64,000 nucleotides of DNA. Source: an uncultured Bacillota bacterium. GTDB lineage: Bacteria > Bacillota_I > Bacilli_A > RFN20 > CAG-288. Every line of letters starts with the position of its first letter. Positions within the stretch are counted from its first letter, which is position 1. Positions 16,658 through 26,425 of this stretch are shown here, one piece after another. A model generated the notes under the pieces. That model did no database searches and was not told the DNA's origin. It saw only the letters and a program-made list of their open reading frames with translations. A program made the translations under genes and the position numbers. The stretch spans positions 1 through 64,000 of the forward strand of contig CASESG010000002.1 in NCBI GenBank assembly GCA_949290645.1, given 5' to 3'.

Positions 16658-17322
16658 AGAGAGAAAACCTCCAAGGCCTTCTGGGCCCTTTGAGCGATCT
16701 CCTTCGACTTGAGCCTTTCCAGGATCGGGCGAAGAAGGCCCGAAGTGATGAGCCTCTTGCTCTCCGTCTCGTCGAGACCGTGGGACATCAGGTAATAGAC
16801 CTGATCCTGGTCATAGGTTCCAAGGGCCGCACCGTGGCTGGCCTTGACGTCGTTCTCCTCGATGTAGAGGGCCGGGGAGACTTCGCTCTTGCAGTCCTTG
16901 GCGAGGTTGGTGATCCTCCCTTCCTGCCTCGTGTCCGAACCGGACATCCCCTTGGGGATATAGGAATTTCCGACAAAGGAGAACTTCTTCTCGGAGAAGT
17001 CGATTCCGAAGAAGGAGACCCGGGAGAAGCTGTCCTTCCCCAGGTGATGGATCGAGACGGTGATCTTCTTCTCGACAGAGCGAGGACAGAGGGAGAACAT
17101 CTTGAGGACGATCCTGGAATTTGCCTTCAAGGTGAAGGAGAGGTCGGAATGATAGGAAGAAGGGGAGAAGTCGACAAGGGTGAGAACGAGCTCTTCCTTC
17201 TCCTTCAGGGCATAGGAAAAATGCTCCGGAAGGGGCTTTCCTTCGAAGTAGAAGGAGCATTCCTGTTCCAGGCCTTCGGGAGAGGAGACTTCCAAAACGT
17301 CTTGCAGAGTCTTGCCCATCAT
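16654..17322 (-). CDS. sufD: SufD-like protein, about half normal length
   Basis: SufD pairs with SufB and SufC in the assembly complex. Here it has only 222 residues against roughly 400-440 usually. What remains is part of the beta-helix and the C-terminal block HGAALGTYDQDQVYYLMSHG, which fits SufD and includes the conserved His. There is no room upstream because the start overlaps the sufC stop (TGATGATG), so this is a true short form and not a misread start. A second in-frame ATG is at 17319. The missing N-terminal half normally helps dimer packing. Confidence 0.85.
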   Translation of the reverse strand: MMGKTLQDVLEVSSPEGLEQECSFYFEGKPLPEHFSYALKEKEELVLTLVDFSPSSYHSDLSFTLKANSRIVLKMFSLCPRSVEKKITVSIHHLGKDSFSRVSFFGIDFSEKKFSFVGNSYIPKGMSGSDTRQEGRITNLAKDCKSEVSPALYIEENDVKASHGAALGTYDQDQVYYLMSHGLDETESKRLITSGLLRPILERLKSKEIAQRAQKALEVFSL

Positions 17323-18128
17323 CGGGAGACCTTCGCACCGCAGACGCCGAGGGAGATCTTCTCCTCCTCGGCCTTGCTCAGGTCGATGTGATATTCCCGT
17401 TCCAGGAAGGAATAGCCTTCCTTGGCGATGCGGGAAGAGAGTTTCTCGTCCCCTTCAAGGGCGATCTTTCCGTTGACCATGACGGCCGTCCGATTGGGAT
17501 GGATCATCTCCAGAAGGCGATCGTAGTGGGAGATGACAAGGAAGGTCGTCCCTTCCTCCCTGGCCTTGTCGATCGCTCTGGCGACAAGGGAGAGGGCATC
17601 GACGTCCAGTCCCGAGTCGATCTCGTCGAGCAGGGCAAGCTCGGGCTTGAGAAGAAGCATCTGCAGGATCTCGTTTCTCTTCTTCTCTCCGCCGGAATAG
17701 CCTTCGTTGAGATGACGGGAAGCCATCTCGGAATCAAGACCTACTTGCTCGTAGGCCTTGGTCGTCGTCTTGTAGAAGTCCAGAAGGGAAATCGGCTTCT
17801 CCCGGTGGGCGTTGATCATTCCGCGGAAGAAGTCCATCGTCACCACACCCGGGACGTCCGGCGGGTTCTGAAAAGCCATGAAGAGACCCTTCTTGCTTCT
17901 CTTGTCCGTCGGAAGGGAAAGGAAGTCTTCCTTGTCCCAGAGGACCTTTCCTCTCGTGACTTGGTAGTGGGGCGAACCCATCAGGCAGTGGAGCAGGGTG
18001 CTCTTGCCGTGGCCGTTTGGTCCAAGAAGGGCGATCACGTCCCCCTTGTCGATCGTCAGATCGACGCCGTGGAGGATCTCCTTGCCCTCGACGGAGCAGG
18101 CCAATCCTTGAATCTGTAGTTGTTCCAT
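17319..18128 (-). CDS. sufC: SufC ATPase
   Basis: SufC is the ABC-type ATPase of the SufBCD complex. The 269-residue chain has Walker A GPNGHGKST, the SufC signature YSGGEKKRNEILQ, and Walker B LALLDEIDSGLDVDAL. I start at the ATG at 18128, preceded by GAGGAG 6 nt away; a longer TTG frame to 18182 runs back through the promoter. It is the first gene of the sufCDSUB-mnmG operon. Confidence 0.96.
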   Translation of the reverse strand: MEQLQIQGLACSVEGKEILHGVDLTIDKGDVIALLGPNGHGKSTLLHCLMGSPHYQVTRGKVLWDKEDFLSLPTDKRSKKGLFMAFQNPPDVPGVVTMDFFRGMINAHREKPISLLDFYKTTTKAYEQVGLDSEMASRHLNEGYSGGEKKRNEILQMLLLKPELALLDEIDSGLDVDALSLVARAIDKAREEGTTFLVISHYDRLLEMIHPNRTAVMVNGKIALEGDEKLSSRIAKEGYSFLEREYHIDLSKAEEEKISLGVCGAKVSR

Positions 18129-18153
18129 TCTTCTCTCCTCAGAGGCGAAATCC

Positions 18154-18182
18154 ATTGTAAGCGGGAAGAACGCCCGCTTCAA
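18154..18182 (-). promoter_or_regulatory. Promoter of the suf operon with a palindrome in the spacer
   Basis: On the - strand, TTGAAG (18182-18177), a 17-nt spacer and TACAAT (18159-18154) form a good promoter 25 nt before sufC. The spacer is almost filled by a perfect inverted repeat (AGCGGG, seven bases, CCCGCT; 18160-18178). That is a natural place for a repressor to sit. Which regulator binds is not known. Confidence 0.6.
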
Positions 18183-18196
18183 GGAAAGTGATCACG

Positions 18197-18616
18197 TCAG
18201 ATGGCCTTCTTGATCTCGTCCTGCAGAAGCAGCATCTCCTTGTCCTCGATCTGGAGATTCGTTCCCTTGAGGCCGAGGATCGGCTCCCGATAGGAGGGGA
18301 TGACATGGATGTGGAAGTGGAGCACGCTCTGGCCGGCCGATGCGCCGACATTGGTCAGGACGTTGACACCCGTCGCTCCGAGCTGTGCGATCTGGGCCTG
18401 GGCGATGGCCTGGGCGACCTCGAAGCAGTGGTCGAGAAGGTCCTTGGGGCAGGTCGTGAAGTCACTGCAGTGCTCCTTGGGCACGACAAGGGTGTGGCCG
18501 CGGCTAGCGGGATTGACATCCAAGAAGGCGATGACGAAATTGTCCTCATAGACCTTGTAGCAGGGAATCTCTCCCCTGGCGATGCGACAGAAGATGCACG
18601 ATTCTTTCTTTTTCAT
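18197..18616 (-). CDS. HIT-family nucleotide hydrolase
   Basis: This 139-residue protein has the zinc-type N-terminus CIFCRIARGEIPCYKVYED and the histidine triad HFHIHVIPSY (H-x-H-x-H). HIT proteins of this branch hydrolyse adenosine phosphoramidate-type nucleotides. AAAGGAGG lies about 7 nt before the ATG. It lies just upstream of the suf promoter on the same strand, so read-through into suf is possible. Confidence 0.9.
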   Translation of the reverse strand: MKKKESCIFCRIARGEIPCYKVYEDNFVIAFLDVNPASRGHTLVVPKEHCSDFTTCPKDLLDHCFEVAQAIAQAQIAQLGATGVNVLTNVGASAGQSVLHFHIHVIPSYREPILGLKGTNLQIEDKEMLLLQDEIKKAI

Positions 18617-18634
18617 AATCTTCCTCCTTTTGAG

Positions 18635-18664
18635 AAAAAGAGAGAAGGCCTCAGGCCTCCTCTC
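18635..18664 (-). terminator. Terminator of the lipoprotein operon
   Basis: An 11-bp stem (18640-18650 with 18654-18664, one G-T pair) with a three-base loop is followed by five T on the - strand. It separates the two lipoprotein genes from the HIT gene. Confidence 0.85.
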
Positions 18665-18673
18665 TCAACGAAT

Positions 18674-20467
18674 TCAGTCGTTAGGCAGTTCGATCAACGG
18701 ATCGCCGTCCGTCGCCGACTCGGTGCGGAAGAGGTCCTGGTAGTTCGTCTTCATGTATTCCAGGAATTGATCGTCCGAGTAATCGATCTTGGTTCTTCTC
18801 AGCCAATAGATCGTGGCGTTGCTCTTGTAGGAGCCCGTCGTGGACATCGCATAGGCGACTTCACGGGCGATGCGCTCCTGCTTCTCTGCGGTGTCGTAGA
18901 TGGAATCCGTGTTGGGAGACTCGTAGGAACCCAGGGCATCGTTGTCGACGACGTCCAGGATGCGGGTGATGTAGTAGGTCCGGCTTCCCGTGTCGTAGTA
19001 GAGAATCGAGGAGCCTTCGTCCGTCGCCGCCGTTCCCGGAATCGTCAGGTAGCGGTTGCCATCGGCCATGTAGGTCGTGATGTCCTTGCCGGCGTTCTCG
19101 TTCTTCTCTCCGGCCTTCTTCATCTCATCGACCTCCGACTTCTCCGTGGTGATGTCCGTGGAGAAGATACGGTTCTTGAGATCGGTCGGGATGTTGGAAA
19201 GGCCGTCGGAAGAGAGATGGATGCCATCCGTGACCAAATCCTGCTCCGCAATGTCGTCATAGGCCATTCTCAGGCCTGTGCGATAGTCATAGGTATAGGA
19301 GCCGGTATACTGGCTCTCGAGGCTCGTGTCGAGCTTGTCCATGTTGAAGCTGCCGTTGTCGTCATAGGCCTTCTCGAGCTGATACTGATCCTTGGCGATC
19401 TTTCCGGCGAGCGTTCCCTGGTCTTCCAGTCCGTCATCCTCGGGGAGGATGCCCTTTTCCTTGAGCCAGGCGGTTTCCTCGTCGCTGAGGATGACCGACT
19501 TGTAGCGTTCCCTCATCGCCGCGCAGGCCGAGGCATAGGCTTCCTCGTCATAGGTCACGGACTGAGCATCGTCGGTGCTTGTGCGATAGGCTTCCTTGTC
19601 GACAAGGGAATCGATGTCCTTGGCGGTGATGCCCTTCCAGAGGCGGGAGAGAACCGCGAAGTCGGGATCCTTGCCCAGATACTTGCCGCCGTTCTCGCCC
19701 ATGATGTAGTCGGCGACATAGGCGTCGAGGAGCTGTCTTGCGGCACCCGGATCGTCCTCCCTGTCGGTCAGGGAGATGATCTGGACCTTGCGGGCGTTGG
19801 TGTTTCCGATCGAGGAGAAGCTCTTGGTGTAGATGTACTCGCTCGTCAGGTAGTTGATGGTGAGGTCGTCGTACTGATACTTCTCCATGTAGGAGTCGTA
19901 ATTTCCGGCGAAGACCTCATCATAGGTCATGTCCGGAGTGACGAGGATTCCCGTCTCCGGGATCTTGGACTCGTCGAAGTCGCTCGGGAGCTGGAACTGC
20001 TCCTTGAGATACTGGACATACTTCTTCTCGTAGAAGAGGTTGTCGATCTTGTAGCTGTCGGTGTTGGCTCCGGAGAGGACGTTCTTGGACGCACGTTCGT
20101 GGAGGTTGTCGAAGTTGGTCGTTTCCGTGTCCTTTCCGTCGGCGACCGAATAGTTCGTCGTCTTGGAGGAATCGTCGATGATCTTGGTGACATCCGTGCC
20201 GGCCTTTCCCTCCGTGTAGCCGTGAGCGACCTTGCTGATGTCCAGAAGGATCTGGTCGACCGCATGGGAATAGACCTCGTCGGAAGTCAAAACGCCGTCA
20301 TAGTAGTCTTCGCGGTTGTTGCCGTAGACGCTGTCGAAGTTCTCGTTTCCGAAGAGCGCATCCTCATAATCGAGCGGGTAGCGCTTATAGTCCGTGCTGC
20401 AGGAAGCGAGGGTCATGGTCATGAGGGCCAAGACCGGAAGAAGTTTGATCTTTTTACCTTTCAACAT
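18674..20467 (-). CDS. Large lipoprotein of unknown function
   Basis: This 597-residue protein starts with a lipoprotein signal (KGKKIKLL then LPVLALMTMTLASC, lipid Cys23). The rest is an acidic extracellular domain rich in Asp, Ser, Thr and Tyr with no further membrane segment. GGAGG lies 9 nt before the ATG. Its start overlaps the end of the PrsA-like gene by 14 nt, so the two are coupled and probably work together at the cell surface. The size and composition resemble its neighbour, and it may be a diverged foldase-like partner, but I see no parvulin motif. Confidence 0.7.
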   Translation of the reverse strand: MLKGKKIKLLPVLALMTMTLASCSTDYKRYPLDYEDALFGNENFDSVYGNNREDYYDGVLTSDEVYSHAVDQILLDISKVAHGYTEGKAGTDVTKIIDDSSKTTNYSVADGKDTETTNFDNLHERASKNVLSGANTDSYKIDNLFYEKKYVQYLKEQFQLPSDFDESKIPETGILVTPDMTYDEVFAGNYDSYMEKYQYDDLTINYLTSEYIYTKSFSSIGNTNARKVQIISLTDREDDPGAARQLLDAYVADYIMGENGGKYLGKDPDFAVLSRLWKGITAKDIDSLVDKEAYRTSTDDAQSVTYDEEAYASACAAMRERYKSVILSDEETAWLKEKGILPEDDGLEDQGTLAGKIAKDQYQLEKAYDDNGSFNMDKLDTSLESQYTGSYTYDYRTGLRMAYDDIAEQDLVTDGIHLSSDGLSNIPTDLKNRIFSTDITTEKSEVDEMKKAGEKNENAGKDITTYMADGNRYLTIPGTAATDEGSSILYYDTGSRTYYITRILDVVDNDALGSYESPNTDSIYDTAEKQERIAREVAYAMSTTGSYKSNATIYWLRRTKIDYSDDQFLEYMKTNYQDLFRTESATDGDPLIELPND

Positions 20468-22520
20468 GGCACAAAGCCTCCATTTCACCATTGTCTCCAT
20501 AGCCACCGCCCTGGAAGTAGGAGATGCAGACCGTCGGAACGACACGCTGGGGAGCGATGTCCTCTTGGAGGTTGAGCATGTTGAGGTAGGACTTCCATCC
20601 CTCGTCGAGCGTCTGCTCAGCGGAGAGGTCGCTGTTTTCGCGGTTGTAGCGGATGAATTCCGAGATTGGCGTCCAGTAGTCGTCCAACTCGGTGGAGAAG
20701 AGGGCCTTTCCCCACTCCTCGACAGAGGAACCCGGGATGTTGAGCGTCTTTGCGACCTTCTCGATGTTGCTCTCGAAGATGGCATAGGTCAGATTGCTGT
20801 CGAACCCGGCGACCGCCGCCTTGATGTTGTCGATACGGGTCTGATAGGAAGAGTTGTTGCCCGGATCGGAGTTGACGAAGTTGACATAGGATGGATTGGT
20901 GGCATAGTCGGAGCTCTCGGCCGCGTTGGCGTTTTCGCCCGATGTCGGGATGTTGACTCTCCAGTACTCGAAGTCGTTGGCCATGTCGGAATAGGGATCG
21001 TGGTTGACCGTGATGAAGTGGATGCCCTGGTAGCCCGTCGAGCTGTCGTCGCCCGAGGAGCTTCCCGTGCCGGCGCGGGCGATGATGATCGGATTGCCCT
21101 TGCCGTCGCTGAGGACCTTCTTGCCGCTTTGGATGTCCTTGATGGAGGTCTTGGCGGACGTTCCACCATCGGAATACTCGGTCTGGTAGGAGACAAGGTC
21201 CAATCCCGCATCGATGAACTTGTTCTGGTCGATGGCATCGAGCTGTCTCTTGACACGGACATATTCCTGATAGCGCTCCGGGTACTTGACCTGGATGGCA
21301 GTCTCCGCGTCGCCCTCGATCGAGGTGATCGAAGGATCCGCGGCCTGGATCTGGGCCAGGAAGGAAGCGGGATATTCCGCACTGTCATCGTAGATGAAGG
21401 AGACTGCGTGATTGTTGAAGTAGGTGTTGAAGAGGATGTTTCTCGGATACTGGGTCTCGTCGGTATAGGAGACGGCCGCACCGCTGTCGGCTCTGGTCTG
21501 GTCGGCGACCTGACCCATGGTGAGGGCGACGGAAAGCGGGATGCCGAAGGCCTTTCCCTTGCCGATCTCCGTGCTCTCCAAGGCGGAGGTGGAAGTGATG
21601 TCGCTCTGGACATCGTCGGAGGGGACGCGCGCATCCTTGACGAGCTGGTCCTTGGCCTCCCGGGTCAAGTTCGGATTGAGGAAGGTGTCATAGGCATAGA
21701 CGCCGAGCTTGAACTCGTTGACATACGAGGTCGAGAGAGACATGCCGACCGCGTTGGCGGCGGAAGAGGTGTCTCCGCCCAGTTCGCCGTAGTTGGCCGC
21801 CGCATCGTCGGAAAGGACCTGTGCGACCGAGCCGAAGGAAGAGGAAGAGGACAGCTGGCGGACGACCTGGCTGATCTTGCTGGCGTTGGCGCTGGAGATG
21901 TGTCCGTCGTAATAGGCGGAAGCGTCGCTGGAGGCGTCGCTGGCATCGACCTTGACCAGGATGTGGCTGATGTGATAGGGCCTCTCCTCCTCGACGTAGC
22001 GCTTGGTCATCTGCTCGGAGATGTGATAGAGGCCGTCATCGGTTCCCTTGTAGGTTCCGTACTGATCGTTGTAGAAAGCCGAGGAGTTCTCGGAGACCTG
22101 AGCCTCAGAGAGGAGCTTCTTGCGCAGCTCGTCCTCGTCCTCGACCCCCTGCTCGTCCAGGGCCTTCTCCATCTCCTCGCGATAGGACGTGCCGTTGGTG
22201 TCGGCATTCGTCCTCCACTCCTCCTTCATGTCGGAGATCTTACCTTCGACGTCGACCTCCATGGAGCTCGTGACGGGGGTGGCCAGCTGGGCGACGATGT
22301 CGCTCGCCGTGTTGAAAAGCGCTTCGGCAGAGCCGCGCTCGCCTTTCATCAAATCATAAATATCTTCGTACTTGTAGTCCTTTCCTCCGACGGTGACGAT
22401 CACGCCATCTCTCCAGTTGTAGTCCGGGTAGGAATAGCCGTCGTCGCTACAGGAAGTCAGGGCACTTGCCGTGGCTGAGAGTGCAAGCACCAAAGCCAAA
22501 GATTTCATGCCTTTCATCAT
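20454..22520 (-). CDS. PrsA-like lipoprotein with parvulin-type PPIase domain
   Basis: This 688-residue protein has a lipoprotein signal ending LTSC (Cys24). At about 181-300 it has a parvulin-like region: YHISHILVKV, then SKISQVVRQLSSSSSFGSVAQVLSDD and NYGELGGD, matching the HILV / phi-A-x-x-x-S / GGDLG pattern of PpiC domains. Such proteins fold secreted proteins outside the membrane. It is about twice the usual PrsA length, with a long Ser/Asp-rich C-terminal half. AGGAGG lies 6 nt before the first ATG. A second ATG follows at once. Confidence 0.7.
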   Translation of the reverse strand: MMKGMKSLALVLALSATASALTSCSDDGYSYPDYNWRDGVIVTVGGKDYKYEDIYDLMKGERGSAEALFNTASDIVAQLATPVTSSMEVDVEGKISDMKEEWRTNADTNGTSYREEMEKALDEQGVEDEDELRKKLLSEAQVSENSSAFYNDQYGTYKGTDDGLYHISEQMTKRYVEEERPYHISHILVKVDASDASSDASAYYDGHISSANASKISQVVRQLSSSSSFGSVAQVLSDDAAANYGELGGDTSSAANAVGMSLSTSYVNEFKLGVYAYDTFLNPNLTREAKDQLVKDARVPSDDVQSDITSTSALESTEIGKGKAFGIPLSVALTMGQVADQTRADSGAAVSYTDETQYPRNILFNTYFNNHAVSFIYDDSAEYPASFLAQIQAADPSITSIEGDAETAIQVKYPERYQEYVRVKRQLDAIDQNKFIDAGLDLVSYQTEYSDGGTSAKTSIKDIQSGKKVLSDGKGNPIIIARAGTGSSSGDDSSTGYQGIHFITVNHDPYSDMANDFEYWRVNIPTSGENANAAESSDYATNPSYVNFVNSDPGNNSSYQTRIDNIKAAVAGFDSNLTYAIFESNIEKVAKTLNIPGSSVEEWGKALFSTELDDYWTPISEFIRYNRENSDLSAEQTLDEGWKSYLNMLNLQEDIAPQRVVPTVCISYFQGGGYGDNGEMEALCHVER

Positions 22521-22566
22521 GTGTGTCCTCCTAGTGAATAGCTCACGCACAGACAGAATCTTTACT

Positions 22567-22595
22567 AATATAGTTGTTTGCCCCTACCATTTCAA
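22567..22595 (-). promoter_or_regulatory. Promoter of the lipoprotein operon
   Basis: TTGAAA (22595-22590), a 17-nt spacer and TATATT (22572-22567) on the - strand form a near-consensus sigma-A promoter. The expected leader is about 40 nt and ends in AGGAGG. Confidence 0.75.
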
Positions 22596-22632
22596 GAAAA
22601 GGATTTTTTCGCTGTCCAGACACGGCCGGAAA

Positions 22633-22641
22633 TGGTAAAAT
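22633..22641 (+). promoter_or_regulatory. Extended -10 promoter of the ParA gene
   Basis: TGGTAAAAT is an extended -10 whose last base is 7 nt before the ATG at 22649. No ribosome site lies between. This implies a leaderless mRNA, as for tag. Confidence 0.55.
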
Positions 22642-22648
22642 CGACAGC

Positions 22649-23437
22649 ATGAGTCATATCATCAGCATCGTCAATCAGAAGGGGGGCGTCGGCAAGACGA
22701 CCACCACCTACAACCTCGCCTCGGCCCTCTGCCGCTACAACAAGAGGGTCCTGGCGATCGATCTGGATCCCCAGGGCAATCTCACGCATGTCCTCGGCAT
22801 CGATCCCGAGCTTTGCCGGAAGACCGTCATGGACGTCCTTCTGGGCGATCTCGAGTGGAAGAAAGCCATCCGCAAGACCAACATCCATCACGTCCATCTT
22901 CTGCCCGGAAACCTCTCTTTGGCGATGCTGGGGAAAGAGCTTCTCCTTCGCAACCGAAGGGACGACAACAAGCTTCTCACCAAGGCCCTGGACGAGAAGG
23001 CGAGGAAAATCTACGATTTCATCCTCATCGACTGCCCGCCCTCCTTGAGTCCGCTCTCCCTCAACGCCCTGGCCTCTAGCGACGAGCTGATCGTCCCTCT
23101 CCAGTGCGAGTACTTCGCCCTGGAAGCCTTGCCCAAGCTCCTTTCGACCATCTACCAGATTCAGAGGGAGGACAATCCCAAGCTCGAAGTGATGGGGATC
23201 CTTCTGACGATGCTCGACCAGAGGGTCAAGCTCTCCACCGACCTCGCCCAGAAGGTGAGACAGGACTTCAAGGGCAAGGTCTTCCCCTTCGTCATCCCAA
23301 GGAGCCAGGCCATCGCCGAGGCCGCATGGAAAAACCTCCCGGTCAACCAGTACAAGCCCGCCTCCCAGGGAAGCCAGGCCTATTCCAGCCTCGCCCGGGA
23401 AGTCCTCTCCTATTATGAAAGGAAAAAGGAGAACTAA
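22649..23437 (+). CDS. soj: ParA/Soj-family ATPase
   Basis: This 262-residue protein has the deviant Walker A NQKGGVGKTTT (8-18), the switch DLDPQGN and the Walker B-like FILIDCPPSLS. ParA ATPases move chromosome or plasmid DNA with ParB, and Soj also controls DnaA. No parB/spo0J or parS-like palindrome cluster is visible next to it, and it is a lone gene here. The start at 22649 is set by the conserved N-terminus; the earlier frame start at 22574 lies in the promoter region. It converges with queH, overlapping by 4 nt. Confidence 0.9.
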   Translation: MSHIISIVNQKGGVGKTTTTYNLASALCRYNKRVLAIDLDPQGNLTHVLGIDPELCRKTVMDVLLGDLEWKKAIRKTNIHHVHLLPGNLSLAMLGKELLLRNRRDDNKLLTKALDEKARKIYDFILIDCPPSLSPLSLNALASSDELIVPLQCEYFALEALPKLLSTIYQIQREDNPKLEVMGILLTMLDQRVKLSTDLAQKVRQDFKGKVFPFVIPRSQAIAEAAWKNLPVNQYKPASQGSQAYSSLAREVLSYYERKKEN

Positions 23438-24081
23438 ACCTTCCTCTTTTTCGAGAGAATTTCCTCCCGCTCCAGGAGGGAGGCAAAGCAACCGCAATAG
23501 TTCTGGCGATAGAGACCATACTTGCGGGCGATCTGGATGCCCTTGAGCTGTCCGTCGTGCTTCTTGAAATCCGAGAAGAGATAGGAAGTTCCCGGATACT
23601 TGTGGGAAAGCCTTTCCCCGATGTCGTTGAGATCGCGGGAAGGCTTTTTGCTGGAGACGGTCATCACGGTCGTGAACAGGTCGAAGCCGTGCTCGTGGGC
23701 ATAGCGATAGGAGAGGTCCATCCGGTATTCGTGGCAGAGACGGCAGGTCATTCCGTTCTCCCTGTCCTTGTAGCGGCACTGAAAACGCTCCCGATAGGTC
23801 TCGAAGTCCTCCTTGATCGTCACCAGGGAATAGGAGACGTTCTCGTCCCTGGAATAGCGAAAGAGGAAACTCTGAAGCGTCTCCTCCCGGCGGTCGTATT
23901 CCGAGAGGGGCTGGATGTTGGGATTGATGTAGCCGACGGTCACGTCATAGACGCGGCAGAGCAAGGAGAAAGGATAGGTCAGACACGGCCCGCAGCAGGC
24001 ATGGAGGAAAAGTTTCTTCTTCCTCTTTTCCTTCTCGTCTCTTTTCAGGGTCTCCCAGAAGAGAAAGTCGTCGTCTCTCAT
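23434..24081 (-). CDS. queH: Epoxyqueuosine reductase QueH
   Basis: QueH performs the last step of queuosine formation, reducing epoxyqueuosine in tRNA, and replaces the unrelated cobalamin enzyme QueG. The 215-residue chain has HACCGPC (Cys29, Cys30), a CRLCHEYR motif and a late YCGC pair, the Cys pattern for its iron-sulfur cluster and extra iron. Also seen are GYINPNIQP and SDFKKHDG. Its start overlaps the queA stop by 4 nt (ATGA). Confidence 0.92.
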   Translation of the reverse strand: MRDDDFLFWETLKRDEKEKRKKKLFLHACCGPCLTYPFSLLCRVYDVTVGYINPNIQPLSEYDRREETLQSFLFRYSRDENVSYSLVTIKEDFETYRERFQCRYKDRENGMTCRLCHEYRMDLSYRYAHEHGFDLFTTVMTVSSKKPSRDLNDIGERLSHKYPGTSYLFSDFKKHDGQLKGIQIARKYGLYRQNYCGCFASLLEREEILSKKRKV

Positions 24082-25157
24082 TTCAGGCCCTTGGTGAGGA
24101 ACATCGCATCCCCGAAGGAGAAGAAGCGGTACTTCTCCTGGACGGCATGGCGATAGGCGGCAAGGATGATGTCCCGGCTGGAAAAGGCCGAAACCAGCAT
24201 CAAGAGCGTCGACTTGGGAAGGTGGAAGTTGGTGATCAAGCAGTCGATGGCCTGGTATCGATAGCCCGGATAGATGAAGAGCTTCGTCTCCCCGCTTGTC
24301 GCCTCAAAACGCCCGAAGCGCTGATAGACCGATTCCAAGGTCCTTGTCGAAGTCGTCCCGATGGCGATGATCCTTCTCTTCTCTTCCTTGGCCTTGTTGA
24401 GGGCGTCGGCCGCCTTCTTTTCCATCACGTAATATTCCGAATGCATGTCGTGCTTGCGGATGTCATCCTCCTTGACCGGGCGGAACGTCCCAAGCCCCAC
24501 GTGGAGGGTGACGTCGACCACCTCGACTCCCTTCTTCTCCAAGCGGTCGAAGAGCTCCTTGGTGAAGTGGAACCCGGCCGTCGGAGCCGCCGCCGAGCCC
24601 TCGACCATCGCATAGACGGTCTGATAGCGGGAGTTGTCCCCGAGCTGGGCATGGATATAGGGAGGAAGAGGCATCTTGCCCAATCCCTCCAGGACCTCGA
24701 GGAAGATTCCCCGATAGCGGAAACGGAAGAGGCGAAGACCTTCTTCCTCGACCTCGAGGCAGGTCGCCACAAGCTCGTCGTGAGGGCCGAAGGTGATCTC
24801 CGTCCCGGCCTTGACCACCTTGGCGTTTCCCACCAGGCACTGCCAGACGTCCTTCTCGTCCTTCCTCTCCTTGAGAAGCAGGACCTCGACATGGGCGTGC
24901 GTCTCTTTCTTCTCGCCCAAAAGCCGGGCCGGGATGACCTTGGTGTTGTTCCGCACCAGGACGTCTCCCGGACGAAGGTAGTTCTCGATGTTGCGGAAAT
25001 ACGGTTCGTCGATCATCTTCCCGGTCTCCCTGTCGACGACAAGAAGGCGGGACTCGTCCCTCTTCTGGGCCGGAGACTGGGCAATCCTCTCCTGTGGCAG
25101 TTCATAGTCGTAGGAAGAGAGGGAATAGACATCGTAATCAAAGCCTTTCGTGTTCAT
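24078..25157 (-). CDS. queA: S-adenosylmethionine:tRNA ribosyltransferase-isomerase QueA
   Basis: QueA moves the ribose of S-adenosylmethionine onto preQ1 in tRNA to make epoxyqueuosine. The 359-residue chain has YDLPQERIAQ-like YELPQERIAQ near the start, NNTKVIPARL, GSAAAPTAGFHFT, HVGLGTFRPV and the end block LITNFHLPKSTLLMLVSAF. It starts right after the tgt stop with no gap. Confidence 0.97.
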   Translation of the reverse strand: MNTKGFDYDVYSLSSYDYELPQERIAQSPAQKRDESRLLVVDRETGKMIDEPYFRNIENYLRPGDVLVRNNTKVIPARLLGEKKETHAHVEVLLLKERKDEKDVWQCLVGNAKVVKAGTEITFGPHDELVATCLEVEEEGLRLFRFRYRGIFLEVLEGLGKMPLPPYIHAQLGDNSRYQTVYAMVEGSAAAPTAGFHFTKELFDRLEKKGVEVVDVTLHVGLGTFRPVKEDDIRKHDMHSEYYVMEKKAADALNKAKEEKRRIIAIGTTSTRTLESVYQRFGRFEATSGETKLFIYPGYRYQAIDCLITNFHLPKSTLLMLVSAFSSRDIILAAYRHAVQEKYRFFSFGDAMFLTKGLK

Positions 25158-26297
<1,140 letters not shown>

Positions 26298-26425
26298 TTA
26301 TAGAACAAATGAAAGGGCATGGCCATCTTCCGGCTGGACAAAGGGACTTCGTCCTGTCCGAAGAAAGACAAGATCCGTCCTTTTCCGAAAGGACAGAACT
26401 TTTTTCGCCATCCTTCGAAAGGGAC

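Noticed and set aside
18188-22478. Very long + strand open frames (795 and 694 residues) opposite the lipoprotein genes
   Set aside because: They are antisense shadows of the two lipoprotein genes, have Asp/Gly/Leu-rich nonsense composition, and lack ribosome sites.
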